From Toxotes chatareus (Eukaryota > Chordata > Actinopteri > Toxotidae): DNA of 64,000 bases. Shown piece by piece: positions 37,120-49,391 of this stretch. The notes under the pieces are model-generated. The model was not told the DNA's origin. It made no database searches and saw nothing but the letters and a program-made list of their open reading frames with translations. The translations under genes and the position numbers were made by a program. The DNA lies in NCBI GenBank assembly GCA_016801885.1, contig CM028882.1, positions 22,585,047-22,649,046 of the forward strand, written 5' to 3'. The stretch's first letter is position 1, and each line of letters opens with the position of its first letter.

Positions 37120-39280
37120 AAAGCAATACATCTAGCTCTAGCAAAACCAGGACTTAAAAATCAGTCCTCATTTAATTGATTATGGTAGCCATTATACATT
37201 AAGACCTCATTCGTTCTCATGGCGTCGTAACACGTCGTCCAGTGTACCACCAACAACACAACAACAATAAGGTGAAAAGAGATATATTGAGCAATATGCC
37301 ACAGAAATCTCCTGTTGTATTCTCTAAAGAGATTCATTCAAGTGTTGATTGAAATTTGACCCTTTCCTGTGACTCTGGGCTACTGGGCTGCTCAGTTCCA
37401 GGGACGAGGCAGGAGTCCTACAGAGTTGTTCAGTCACAGCAGATCTTCAAAGAGCCTGAGGGAACCAGGGGACTGTTGATTTGGCTCCTTAAGGACAGGG
37501 GGACAAGAGCTCCTTTCATAGGGGAGAAACATTGGAAACTCTGTGCTAAGGAGTTAATCACGCGCTGCGTATGTGTCCTCGTTTGGCAGGGAGAAGAGGG
37601 ATATAGCCAGGACTGGGCCACAAGGCAATGAAGGAGGATGAATGTAAGGAAGGATGGATAGGTCATATGATAGATAATTGGAAACAGAAGATGAATCAGC
37701 TTTGTTTTGGATTCTGCTCTTTAGACATGGTGTTTTTGTAACTACGTACATGTCTATAATGAATGCATGCATGTCTGATAAATTGTGGAGTTTTATTATG
37801 TTTGTAGAACTTAAGTCTGGGTTTGAATCCACTTCGGAGCTCGGAGACTCGTACCTACTTGGATGTAGACTTTTCATAACTTTGACCACTAAAGGGAAAA
37901 AAAAAAAAGGTCAGATCACCTTTTTTTTTTTTGTTATATAGCTAACGCATTATTTACTATAATGCACATTTACCTCATCACAGAGCGGCTAGACTGGCTG
38001 TGGACTAATAGGTCACAACTTCATCTGGTTTGGGTCCAAATTAATCACCCCCCCCTCATCATCCCATTTTTTTATGCGACAGTGTCTTGAAGTCTGATTG
38101 ATTGCCAGGATGGAGAGGAATGTTGACACAACTGCCTCCATCTGCCCGTCCTCAACTCGCAGATGGAGAAGATTCTCAGCTGAGCATACCAACACATGGT
38201 CTCTGGCTTTTCATCCTTGACATGTTGTGGGAAAGTCACAGCTTGGAAATGTGCATTGCGTGTCACCATCACCACTGCGCAGCATTTCAGGATAAACTGA
38301 GTAGATTGAGCATGTGTATGACATGTGATTGATTTCTATGCCTGCCTGCTTTGAATGTATTTAAATGGGAGAGGCCTGTGTATGATTATGGAACTTGGCC
38401 TTTTCATATCCCCTCTGCAGTTAGCTAAGAGTAATATTTTGCTGATTTTATTGACTTGGTATTGAAGGTTGACGTGTGAAACATAAATTCACTTTGGCGT
38501 TGCAGCACAAAAGAACACAAAGGAGCGACTATACAGGATAGCGCAAAGCGTGGTCAAAAAGTCAGGGTTAGGAGTGTGGGAAGGGGGTTCAGTGACATGT
38601 CGGCTGCCAGTCTAAACATGACTTTGAGCTGGGACGCCTCCGTGTGCCAAGTCTATAGAAACAGCAAGGCTTTAAAACTCAGGCCCTATGAGTCAGCCAA
38701 AAGCCTTGGACTCAGAAAACCTATTCCAGTCCCTGCGTTTCCATGGCAACGGGAACAGATTGGAACCACATCTGGTAGCCATTTCAGTCCCTGCAAGGAG
38801 AGGAAGAAAGAAATTTATGAGTGAGGGGGAAAAAGACAAATATTTTCTGCAATGCAAAGCAGAAAGAAAGTGGAGTCAAGTTACACTTAAAAGGGGTTGA
38901 AAATATTAATTCTACCATGGACTGAATCAAGAGCAGTTTTTCAATGCCCATGTAAATTCAGGATAATGGATTAAGCTTACTTAATCCATTTGAGCTGTAA
39001 TCTTGAAAGAGGCATTCAGTGGAAAAACAACTTCTCTTAGCATGCATGCATAAATATGCTCCAGAAACAAAGGATAGATTTTATGTGGTTATAGAAAGAC
39101 TTTTTAGTTTTGAAAATCTGTTGATGAAATGCTGTTAGTGTTTATGTGTTTATGAACTTTGAAAGTTATTTCTTTAAAAATGTTACTGTAACAGAGAGTT
39201 TGATTGTTTTTGCTTGTTTGTTTGGTTTTTTTTTTGACATATTCAACTGATGTGGCGTTTTGTTCTAGTGTTAAAACAAC

Positions 39281-39317
39281 CATTTATGTCAGACTGTTTC
39301 CCTGTCTGACATAAATG
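39281..39317. repeat. Perfect 14-bp inverted repeat
   Basis: CATTTATGTCAGAC (39281-39294) and GTCTGACATAAATG (39304-39317) are exact reverse complements separated by nine bases. Outside them, after a two-base internal mismatch, AAACA can pair with TGTTT, lengthening the stem. No known RNA family is recognised. Confidence 0.85.
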
Positions 39318-42300
39318 CCTGTTTCTTGCAGCCCGACTTCCTAAAATGCTCTCATTTCCCTGGCTGATTCATTGCATCAGACACGGCTAGAGGAGTTTTC
39401 ATCTGTTATCCCTGTCGACGTGCTGTCTGCAAGAAACGCTGTCTAATTGCAGTCCTCCTTACACGTTAAATGTTGTTTCTCAGCCCTGTGGAAATGCAGT
39501 ATATGAAATGACATTTACTGGAAATGGAGCTGGTGCTTTTCTTGAGCCAAAACCACCGAGAACTGAGGTCAGTGCACAACCCGAAGAGGGGGGAAGTGCC
39601 AGCATCAAATGTGTGTTTATAGATTTCCAGTGACATCTATTCACTCTGCGATTTAAGACTGTCATTATAATAGACCCGAAACTCCCTTGCAGTGGCACTG
39701 CGTTAAAATAGGCCGCTCTTAATGCACAAATTAGGAGCAACTACACAACAAGCCGACCTCCCAGATAGTTGCTCGTTCAAGCTGGTGAAATGCTGAAACT
39801 AGGTCAAAAGAGCTGAAAGTCTCTGTTTGGGATGTTTAAACTTATCAGCAATGTACTTAAAGTCAGTGTATGAGACTGAAAACTATTTAGCTTAGTTCAA
39901 TGCACTTTGTTGCTTCTGCACATCTCAGGCTACTTTGATGAGCCAGACTGATGTATCACTATTCTAGCAGTGTTAGGACATGGAGCTTCTGGAAGACACA
40001 TACACACAGTTGTCATTGTCAGACTAGTTCTGTAAATGTGGAAATACAAATAAATATGAATAGCCAGAAATGTAATTAAGCCGCAGTCAGTCTCTCTATC
40101 CAGATGGAGGTTTTTCTTTTTTTTTTTTCCCTCCCTTTTCTTTCACATGGAGGGGTGTGCAAACAGTTGTCTGGGACTTCAAATTGCCCTGAATTTTTCC
40201 CCCTTTGTCAGCATAATTCTATGGAACGAGTGTATTAGGGGAGAAGATTTGGACGCCTAATAGAAAGCAGATCAGTCAGATGCTCTTTTTTTCCCCACTT
40301 TCTTTCTCTCTTTCTTTTTTCTTCTAACCCCTCTCTCCTTCTCTTGTGTTTTTCTCTGTAGCCTATTTTCCTTCTCCCTCATTCACTCCTTCCTCTTTCT
40401 CCCCCTCCCCCTGTCCTTTATTCCCTCACACACCCATCCATCTGCTATCTGTGCAGTAAAGGGGGACTTCAGACTTCATAATGTGGCTTGAGGTGTCAGC
40501 TTTCACATAATTCCACAGGCTGACCCAAAGTTTTTTTTTTTTTCCCTTTCTACTTCTCACTCACTCTAACCTGGAACAGCAGAAAGCGAGAGCTGCTGCA
40601 TTACTCCAGATATTGGGACGGAAAATGATCACAAGACCGAATGTATCTGCCCAAACCCAAGGAAAATAAGCAGATGGCTTATGTTTTTATGCGCTGAACC
40701 CCAACTGTCCCAACAATCAGTCCTGTCTGTGACCGACAAACTGTAACTTACAACAGCTTTGTTGTTTGAGATGTAAACTTTCGCTTCAGTTTCTTTGCCA
40801 AAGCCAGTTACGGAAACACATGCCGATGGAGAATTACTCGCCTTTAGCCTGCAGGAACATTTCCTTGTTTTTTCTGATGGCATCAGATTTGCTTTATCAC
40901 ATCTTTATGACTCAGAGGCTGGGTCAGGATCATTCACACCCTTCTTATCCATGATTGAGTGGGTTAGACACACTATGATAACAGCCTAAAAAAAGAGAAA
41001 AGAGAAGTTGCTTTTACTTTTTTTTGGATGCCAGGGAATGAGCGTGCTGTGCACTGACATGTGAAGGGAAGTGTGAGCTGTGAGCTGTGCCATCATTGTG
41101 GCTGTGTGCTGGTGTGTACATGACCCTCACAGCCCTGTTCTACTTCACAGGACAACACTGGAGCCATTATGGAGAGCCATGTGTTTCTGATTACCCCGGC
41201 ACAGATTAGAGGGAGGGGAGCAGCGGTTGCTGTCTGCTTGCCCCCCGGCTCCTCTGATGTGGCCATCAACTGGACATCCATCAGTCCAAATCCCTCCGCC
41301 TGCCTCACCCCCTTCCCACCTCCACGCCAAACCCTCTCCCAAATCCGCCATGATGATGATGTCACAACCAGGCCTATATACCGCCTTATCCTGCTCTCCA
41401 TTTTAAATATGTAAACACTGAAATATTAGTCATTGAGATTATTCCTATTTGACCTACATAACATGCCAAACGCACCAAGCTGTCACTGCTGTCTTCCTGA
41501 AATATGCTCTCGTTGCTAAATTGTAAACACAGTTGTGACTCTGGTGTGTGATTGCAGAAGACAAGAGTGTGGTGTTTGTTGTTGCTTCAGCCATATGATA
41601 CTTATTTGACCTCTGCAGGGAAACTGTCTTGTGATTTTCTCCCCCCTCAAGGGACGTCACAGGGTAGGGTCAGTTACAGAGAAACATCCCAGAGACTGTA
41701 AGGAATCAGTGATTTGCTCAAGGACACTTAAGCAGGCAGAATAAATGTCATCATGTCTGAACCCAGATTGTCAGACTGAAGGGACACTCAGCCAGAGGCT
41801 AAAAACAGAAACACAAGCATTTTCTTCACATCTTTCTCACAAATCTCAGTAAACACGCCATCATCTTAGGGAAAAGTCGCAGTCCTCTCTCACCTTCGCC
41901 ATCAACATAACAAAGCCACTGTAAACAAAGTCACTGGCATCAAACCACTCTCGTCATTTATGCCTGTACAATACGAATCGCCTGCCAAGGCCAGCAGCGT
42001 CGCACTGCCTTTTGCGGCCTCCTTTTGTGGGGAAAATTGGAGCCACTTATTTTAGGTCGTAGGTTCAAGCTAACCACAAGCTGAATCAAACTCAGTGACA
42101 TTCTCGTTTATTCTGTGAGCTGTAAATTTGCTTACAGTTCCTGTCACGTAGAGATGTTTCACTCCATAGCCCTGTTTTTATTGCTTAATTTACTGTTTTG
42201 TTTTGTTTTTTTTGTAAAGAGTCAAAGTGAAAAAAGCAGCCTCATGACAAATAAATGCTGCACCTCAACAATTTATAGAATTTTAAAAAAGTAAATTTAC

Positions 42301-43032
42301 CTATAAGCATTCTTTACAAATTTACAAAAAACAAACAAACACAGGAACTAGCTTTTTTCCTGTTTTTTGTTTAGTTTTTTTTTTTGTTTGTTTGTTTTTG
42401 TAACATAATGTGATGTTACTCTCTGTTTTGAGCTGGATAAACAAATTTTCCAAGCAGAGGAAATAATGTTTTGCTCTTTGAGCCTGAACCTTCAAAAGGT
42501 TATATCTACTTACTGTACAGTATACAGTAGATACAGTAGAGCAGACTCATTAGCATTGTATTCTTAATGAATGAAACCGTCCACATGGCCCTCACTTCCT
42601 TCAATGCTGCCTCTCTTCTTTATGAGCAGACTGGAGCACAGCAGGCAGATGGGCAACAGGCTTCCCCCCCAGGTGCCCCGAGGCTCCAGACAGATAAGCA
42701 CACACACACACACACACAGGCAGAGATAACTGTTTATACTAAAACCTAAATTTTTATTCATCACTGCTGCTCCTCCTTAAATATACTAATAAAAGTCCAC
42801 ACAGAAAAGTGGACACTGGGCTTAAGTATACTTATATTTCACAAATGACTGTACACATCATCAGAGAGCAGACACACAAGCAAATGTCCTGGTGGCTGAT
42901 AGGCAGCATCCGGTGTTATGAAGAAACAGGAAGTGTGTGTGTGTCTTTATAACAAGCTCTCTGAAGGAGGCAGGATAACAGAGAGGTGTTTCAGCGTTTG
43001 ATCTCTTGCCAGCTGCAAGTGTTGCAATTACC

Positions 43033-43061
43033 AAAAAAAAAAAAAAAAAAAAAAAAAAAAC
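43033..43061 (+). repeat. Long A tract
   Basis: A homopolymer of about 29 A in intergenic DNA. It could be the tail of a retrotransposed sequence, but no element is recognisable next to it. Confidence 0.7.
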
Positions 43062-44179
43062 AGATGGAAAAAGTTGCTTAGTGTAAATTTGGTAAATGTT
43101 TTGTCTACTTCTCTGTTCCATCACGCTGCAGTTATAAATGATGGCATTTTCCCCTTTGTCAGCAGAATAATTATAGCAACATTCCCTTTTTGGCAGGCAC
43201 CATATGATGTAAGCTGAAACATGCTGATTGTGAACACATATGGTATGCATCCACACATATAGACGGAGGAGTCAGCCACAGCCAGATCACCCCACCCCCA
43301 CTGCTCATTATGTTTTCTCCTCTATTTCATTTCATCAACTCCGTCTTTCTCTAACTCGGCTATTTGAGTTCTACCGGGCCGAACATTCGTAGTGAGCAGC
43401 AGGAGTGGAACTTTAAAACTTAAAGATGCAAACGTGAAACTCCAGCAAGAGAAAGTATACAGGCCAGCGGATTTATGATGGCTGCCAAGGGGAGGAAACC
43501 CTGTTTAAACAGGGGACTGTTTTACTGCCATTTGACACATAATCTCAAACAGTAGAGCGCAGGACTCTGAGCTGCAGAGCTCTGTGTCTGGAAAAGACAG
43601 AGACGGAGAGAGATGGTTTTGCTGCAGCATTCCAGGCAGGAATGGTTTATTTTTGTTGGAAACATAATTGTCTGTGGCTAGGATTTGGAAATACATTTTA
43701 CCCGCCAAACTGCCAGGAAGTGTACGTGTGGGTGTCGCCGCCCTCTTGTGGTGACCTAATGTATTTGCTTTTTCATAACACAGAGGAGTTGGGTAAACTT
43801 GCAGGGAAGAGATGTTTTCCTCTCCCAGGGTGTTAACACAGTGCAAATGTGCTGTGCTGTCTTAAGCTCTGATTACATACGCTAGTACACAAAGGAATTA
43901 AACATCAGTTCTCGTGTAACTGCAGAACTGTGATAAATAAAGAAAGGAAAAGACAGGAAGCAAGAAAGTGAGGGATGACTGCACTGGAGGCTTGCCATGT
44001 AGTTTGACTGTATCTGAATGAAGCTGATGTTTTGGTCTGTGTAACTGCTGCAGGATTCACAGCATACAATGGTCAAAATTTAAGATACCTTTGTTAACGT
44101 AAGTTTGTTAAGATGCATATTTTGATAAAAACTTAGAGAATAATGGCAAGACCTGCATACAGAATTCAGACTTAGAGGA

Positions 44180-44325
44180 AGAGGAAATATTCGCTTTCTT
44201 CGTGAGAGTTACAGATGAAGATCTTTACCATTCTCATATCTGTATGGTAACGATTTAGAACTGTTGGGCAATTAGCTTAGTATAAAGACTAGAAGCAGGG
44301 GGTAACAGCTATTTTGGCTGTCACC
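44180..44325 (-). repeat. Dispersed teleost repeat, copy 2 (reverse orientation)
   Basis: Read on the minus strand it contains CCCTGCTTCTAGTCTTTATA, CTAAGCTAATT, ATATGAGAATGGTA and CTCACGAAGAAAGCGAATAT, in the same order as the motifs at 31527-31660. It lies about 700 bases upstream of the selenoprotein start. Confidence 0.6.
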
Positions 44326-45043
44326 AGGTTGCCTTAAAAGCCCAGTAATTAAAGCAGCTATCATCAACATATTTGTAGGAGTTGGCGGTGACCAAAGAAA
44401 GAAATAAAAAGAGAGTCTATTGGTGTTTAACATTTGTGAATTTTCCTTTCAGGTCATCTATGATGTTGTCGTCACTGCTCATCAGTAACAAGCAGATTCA
44501 AGTTAGCGACAAGTCAAACCGGTTTCTCAGTAATTACTTTTAAGAAAAGGGACAAATTGAAAGTTGAATCAGATTTAGCTGAATTTTGGCTGTCAGCTTC
44601 TATGAGCGTGCAGCTGGCTCTCGGGGGCCATCAACCACCTGCAAGTTTACTGTATGGGAAAATGTGATAAGAGCACAGATGTTATGTGGTTTCTGTGGAG
44701 CCTCAATGCAATCTGATGTGGAAGAAACTATAAACCATAAAGCCAGGGGACCCTGCATGGCTTTTGTAAAATCCAAAACAGCCTAATAACAAGGACAACA
44801 GAAAAAGAATCGAGTGCACAGGGCAGTTTGCTAAACAGTGGTAAACTGCTGAGATTAATGACCATTTTAACAGAAAAACCAGAAGAAACAGTAAGAAAAA
44901 TCTAACCCAGGTGGGCACAGCTCCCCTGTGGGGATATCTGATGGTCCTGTCCACCCTGAGAAACTGACCAAGTGGATGAAAGGCTTAAATATTGTTGGTA
45001 ATAACTTAGGTAAAAGCACTCAAAGATACTACTTTGTCACAAA

Positions 45044-47032
45044 ATGTGGGCCTTCTTGATGCTCACTCTCACCCTCACTGTTAGGGCATTAGACACTAAC
45101 ATATACTCAACAGCTGAAGAAAACCTTGTCGTAGCCAGAGGCAAACTGCTGGTGAGTACAGATTAAAATTCACCCAACATGGACAACTTAGGATTTTATC
45201 TGCACTTCTTGTCATGACCATAAAATGTTCAGGATTTTTGTGATATCAGTGCAGAGACAGGAGAAGTGAAATTAAACATTGACATAACAACAGGACAGGG
45301 GAAACAGTAACAGCATTTAAGCAGCAAATGGGGAAACGAGTAAGATGACGCATAAGCCATGTGCTGTCATGTCAGTGTGTATTCTGCAGAGATACGAAAC
45401 CTATTTCTAGCACCTTTGATCACACATAGAATGAAGCGTGCACAATGCTATTTGTCATGTTGTTTTAACATCTGTCTGCTGTCGTCCCTGCAGGCTCCCA
45501 GTGTGGTCGGATGAGGCATAAAGAAAATGCCCGAGCTCCATCATTTTCTCATGGAGCGATGGGCTTTGTAGTATCCTTGTGCTCTTTTGTGCTCTTTTCA
45601 TGTTCCTCGGGCTTCTTGGTGGGATATGACCTTTCCAGAAAAAAAAAACCCACTGATTTTCTCATGACCTCTTTCATCGACAAAACAATATTCCTAGCAA
45701 ACTGCCAAATCCAATGCCAGCTCTGTGACCTTTCCAAAACTTTGCTCTTCCAAGTTGAGATCATGTTGAGCGAGTCTAAAAATAGCAAAACAGATGGATG
45801 CGCTTTACTCTTCACAACACTGCCTACCTGTCGTTTGCCTTGATCTGTTTTTTCCTGTGTAGCCACAACTTGGAATATGATTCATCGGAGGAGAAGAATC
45901 CCCGCCTGATATTCTATAACGAAAAGGACGAGGTTGTGAAGGTGAGATGTGAGTTCAGGGATTTCTTACTCATCTGCCTTGTGATGGGACTTATCTAGGG
46001 AGCGCCAGAATGTCATGACAGATTCATGTGGGGAAGTTTTAAGACTGCTGCATCTGATATCAGATCCTCTGTCAGATACCAAGTCACACAACCAGTATGT
46101 TTGAAAGAGCGAAACAGAGTAACAAAAAAAGGTAAAAAAGGAAAATTGATGGCAAGAAAAAGGGAGAGTAAGTATATAAATTGGAGATTCTGACAGCTGA
46201 GCAGTATTTTTCATTCTGAAACAGGATACTTGGTATGAATGCTGATAGAAATGTGAACATTTTTATGCCCTGAAATTACAACTGTTCAGTTTCCCACAGC
46301 CTTTTATTTTTGTCAGTGCTGAAATGCCCCTGAACCTGCATTTAGGCCAGCATGGGATAATAAACCTCTCCACTGAAACCAACATTAATGAAGTTCTCTA
46401 TCATTAGTCTCCTCTAAATACACAGTCACTGTTGTGATTGAAAAGTAAACTGCCCCCATACTTCACTGCTTTCTTGAATTGAGTTTTACCTTTTAAGCTC
46501 TTTTTTTTTGTCTCTTTCAAGGTCTAATGTTTGTTGCTTTCATTTAATGTTTCATAATGTGGGCACCCTTTGAGACTGCAACTTGACTTTAAATGAAGAA
46601 TCATTTCAGAGAATAAATGATTGAACAAAGAAATGAAAATAAATGTGCAGGAGGAACCTCTATATCAGCAGTAACTAAACTAGTTTTTAATAAAAATCCA
46701 ATTTTGGTAAACCAGATTATTGTATCAGGATACAACTAAAGTGAATCAGAACATACTATTTGTCTGCAAACTCATACTTCTCTGCATGCATCTACTTTAC
46801 ACTGCATTACTGCTTTTAAGCCTTTAACCATATGTCCAAATGCATATGTGTCTGTGCTCGTGTGTGTATGTGCTTCCCAACACGTCAGACTGTTCCCGTG
46901 AAGAAAATGAAGGCAGACGAGATCAGCAGCCTGTTAGACTCACTGGGTTTCTACAAGAGGTCCCAGAAAGGGGAAGAGGTGCCAGAGGAGTTTCAGCATT
47001 TCCCCCTGCGTGCCCCCAGGGACGAGCTGTGA
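45044..47032 (+). CDS. selenoe: Fish 15-kDa-like selenoprotein (SELENOE/Fep15)
   Basis: Four coding exons: 45044-45151, 45494-45570, 45863-45941, 46889-47032 (408 nt, 135 residues counting Sec). The protein starts with a signal peptide (MWAFLMLTLTLTVRA). An in-frame TGA at 45512-45514 is Sec43; on both sides the frame stays open and aligns without gaps from U to YHNL with human SELENOM (UQLNRLKEVKAFV...FYHNL here reads UGIKKMPELHHFL...LYHNL). The rest follows the thioredoxin-like fold of this family, including KADEISSLLDSLGFYKR, which matches the SELENOM LGFYRK region. The C terminus is RDEL, a KDEL-type ER-retrieval signal. The usual CxxU cysteine is replaced by Val (VVGU), which separates it from SELENOM (CGGU) and SELENOF (CGU). 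The role is presumed to be ER redox or folding; its substrate is unknown. SELENOM is the main alternative name. The exon 2 donor (gtatcc) was chosen to give LYHNL. Confidence 0.86.
45512..45514 (+). other. Selenocysteine codon (in-frame TGA)
   Basis: TGA in the context GTC GGA TGA GGC ATA. It lies six codons into exon 2. Its position equals the Sec of SELENOM/SELENOF relative to the conserved downstream block, and the frame continues open to a C-terminal RDEL. Confidence 0.88.
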
Positions 47033-47077
47033 CGACACCTTGTGGCCAAACTCTGCCGCTGCACCCTGGTCGCATTA

Positions 47078-47128
47078 ATGACGTGTGGTGCTCCAAGGCC
47101 AAAACGATAAGCCAGGCACCACTCTGAG
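47078..47128 (+). promoter_or_regulatory. SECIS element, probably type II
   Basis: This RNA structure recruits SBP2 and the Sec elongation factor to recode the upstream TGA. Seen: ATGA (47078-47081); a stem with GTGGTGC pairing with GCACCAC (47116-47122); the conserved AA (47095-47096) 13 bases after ATGA; a small apical stem GGC/GCC; and TGA on the 3' side (47125-47127) to form the non-Watson-Crick quartet. The extra mini-helix after AA suggests type II. It lies 45 bases after the stop codon. Confidence 0.8.
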
Positions 47129-47132
47129 GACT

Positions 47133-47783
47133 TGCTGGCCAGGTGCCATGTGCAGGGTGTTAGTCAATGCTGTGTCATTCTGGTAATAAGTTGAATTGAA
47201 ATTTTAAAAATGGATATAAAACACCACAGTGGACATTTGAATGGGTCAGTGTGTTCTTATGTGCCTGCTTGTCTTCTCTATGGTCACCTGGAATGGTGTG
47301 TCAAATGGAACAATTCTAGATCGGGAAAAGAACACTGTATAATTGTAGAAAACACAGTGTGTGCTCACACTCTGAAAGAGTTTTATGGGAGGGTAATTAT
47401 GGCCTTGTGTAAAATTAGCACAGATTTTCCTTAATGAAGATGCATTGTTCTGGTTTCCAGTTCAGCCCAAATTTTATCTCGGCAGATATTAAATAAGTGT
47501 TAAATTCTGTAATCAGAGAAGCAAATTTAGTGAGCATCATAAATGGCCACTAATTAACTGACATACTGCCATGCCGCTGTTTCAGCCTAATCCTCAGCCC
47601 GCCTCCTTCTCTATAATCTGATTAGCAGTGGTGTCTGCCAGCGTGCGTCTGTGTGTGTGTCCATTTGTATCTCTATGTGCCTGCAACTGTGCATTTGCGT
47701 GGGATTAGCAGTAGACACTGAAACACAAACAGTTTTAGACTGCTAGATTTCCGGGCTCCTTGGCTCACCCAGCTCTACCCACA
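47133..47783 (+). other. Selenoprotein 3' flank and TMEM17 upstream region
   Basis: About 650 bases between the SECIS and the TMEM17 start codon. It must contain the end of the selenoprotein transcript and the TMEM17 promoter and 5' UTR. No clear AATAAA or promoter motif is visible. Confidence 0.45.
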
Positions 47784-49296
47784 ATGCCTGTGTTTTATTC
47801 ACCTGTTCCCGAGAACCTGCAGATGGGTCTGGCCTACATGGGAGGCTCTGTGTTCACCAACAACAGGACAGCAGACAGTGATTTCACCAGGGAGCAGGAG
47901 GACACATCTGGTTAGTTACTGGTTCCACAGACTGTGTTAAACCATCGTGTAGTTTTCTGCAGTACAATGAAATATTGTAATGATAACATACATGGAAAAT
48001 AAGTGATGATGTGTAACAAACAAATTCTGATATCAAATAGCAGTGTTTTGTGAATAGTACACAAAAATTATGTCAACTCTGGGGTAGATCAAAACGGTAA
48101 ACTGCTGGCATTGGATGAAATCCTGGAGTTAGGGTTCTGATTTCCTGATCTCATCAGTAGCTTACAAAGTTTGCTTAGTGACAGTGAACAAATGATCAAC
48201 CTTGTGCTGGTATTTGTGAAAGGTTACAGTAGAGATTAGGTCCTTTTTCATGCGCTGTTTACATTCTGTTGTCAATCTTTTGTTTACCTCTTTTTGATCT
48301 ATATTTTTATGGTATCTGCAACAGAAACTAAGCTAATTATTGATAGCAAAAGTGTTCATAATAGAGAATCGTGGAAAAAAAAAGGAATATAAGTGTTTGT
48401 GTACTGTTGTTATTTATCTTGCAGTGGTCAATGAGCTGGTATCTCACCTTCCCCTGCAGATGCTGCTCTACTTCAACATGTTTTATTTTCCTTGTTGGTG
48501 GTTCTCAGCTGTGTTCATGTTGGAAGTAAAGGTTGGTTGAGTAGTTGGAAAGTGATACCAAGCTTAGAAAATAATTCAGTAAGCAAATTCTTTTCAAAAA
48601 CAATGAAATTAAATCAGCTCACTGGAAAAAAAAAAAAGCTTATATTGTCTCAGACTATTTCACAGAGGTATTATGAAGGAACCAGTTATATGCAATGGGG
48701 CACACGCACTGATACTTGGCTCATTCATTCATAAGTTATGTTAAAGAAAATCCACTTAAATTCATGTTGTGACTCTGGTGCCATCTTTTGGTAGCTTCTG
48801 AAAAGATCCTACCAGATCCAACACCCCTCAGATCAAACACTGAGGTGAATGAAGCAAAAGCAACCGTCTTGTCTTACTTTTCTGGAAAAATAAAAATAAA
48901 ATTCTACACATACGTAGAGTTGGATTTGAGATTTACCAAAAAAAAAAAAATCATATTTTTAATGTGTTTTTACTTTTGGTCAAAAAAATACATATGCTGT
49001 TTTTTAAACAGACATACTGATATAACGTCTGTGGTTTATTTGCAGTTCTATCATCTGCCGGGGTACTACCAGGCTCTGCTCATAACCGGGATGATCCTCC
49101 TCACAATCACTGAAGTGGTCCGACTTTATCTGGGCTACATTGGCAACCTCAAAGAAAAGGTAACTCAAACCAGCATCCTCTCTGAACCACAACACAGAGC
49201 TCCTTTATGGAATCATCTCCTGAAAAACACAGTGGAGGAAGTGGCTGCCTAAATGTTCTTCCTACGAGTGTAAACAATCAGCCCTTGGCTACAACT

Positions 49297-49391
<95 letters not shown>

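Larger units (their letters stand above)
37120..45043. other. Intergenic region between SCARF2 and the selenoprotein gene
   Basis: About 7.9 kb with no supported exon. It holds a perfect 14-bp hairpin (39281-39317), pyrimidine-rich tracts (about 40260-40450), a (CA)n run near 42700-42718, an A tract of about 29 bases near 43033, and the second copy of the dispersed repeat (44180-44325). The open frames in it are short and show no family features. Confidence 0.55.

Noticed and set aside
45511..45866. Open frames on both strands covering the selenoprotein exons 2-3
   Set aside because: They read through intron sequence in other frames and show no family similarity. The Sec frame across the same exons is the supported one.
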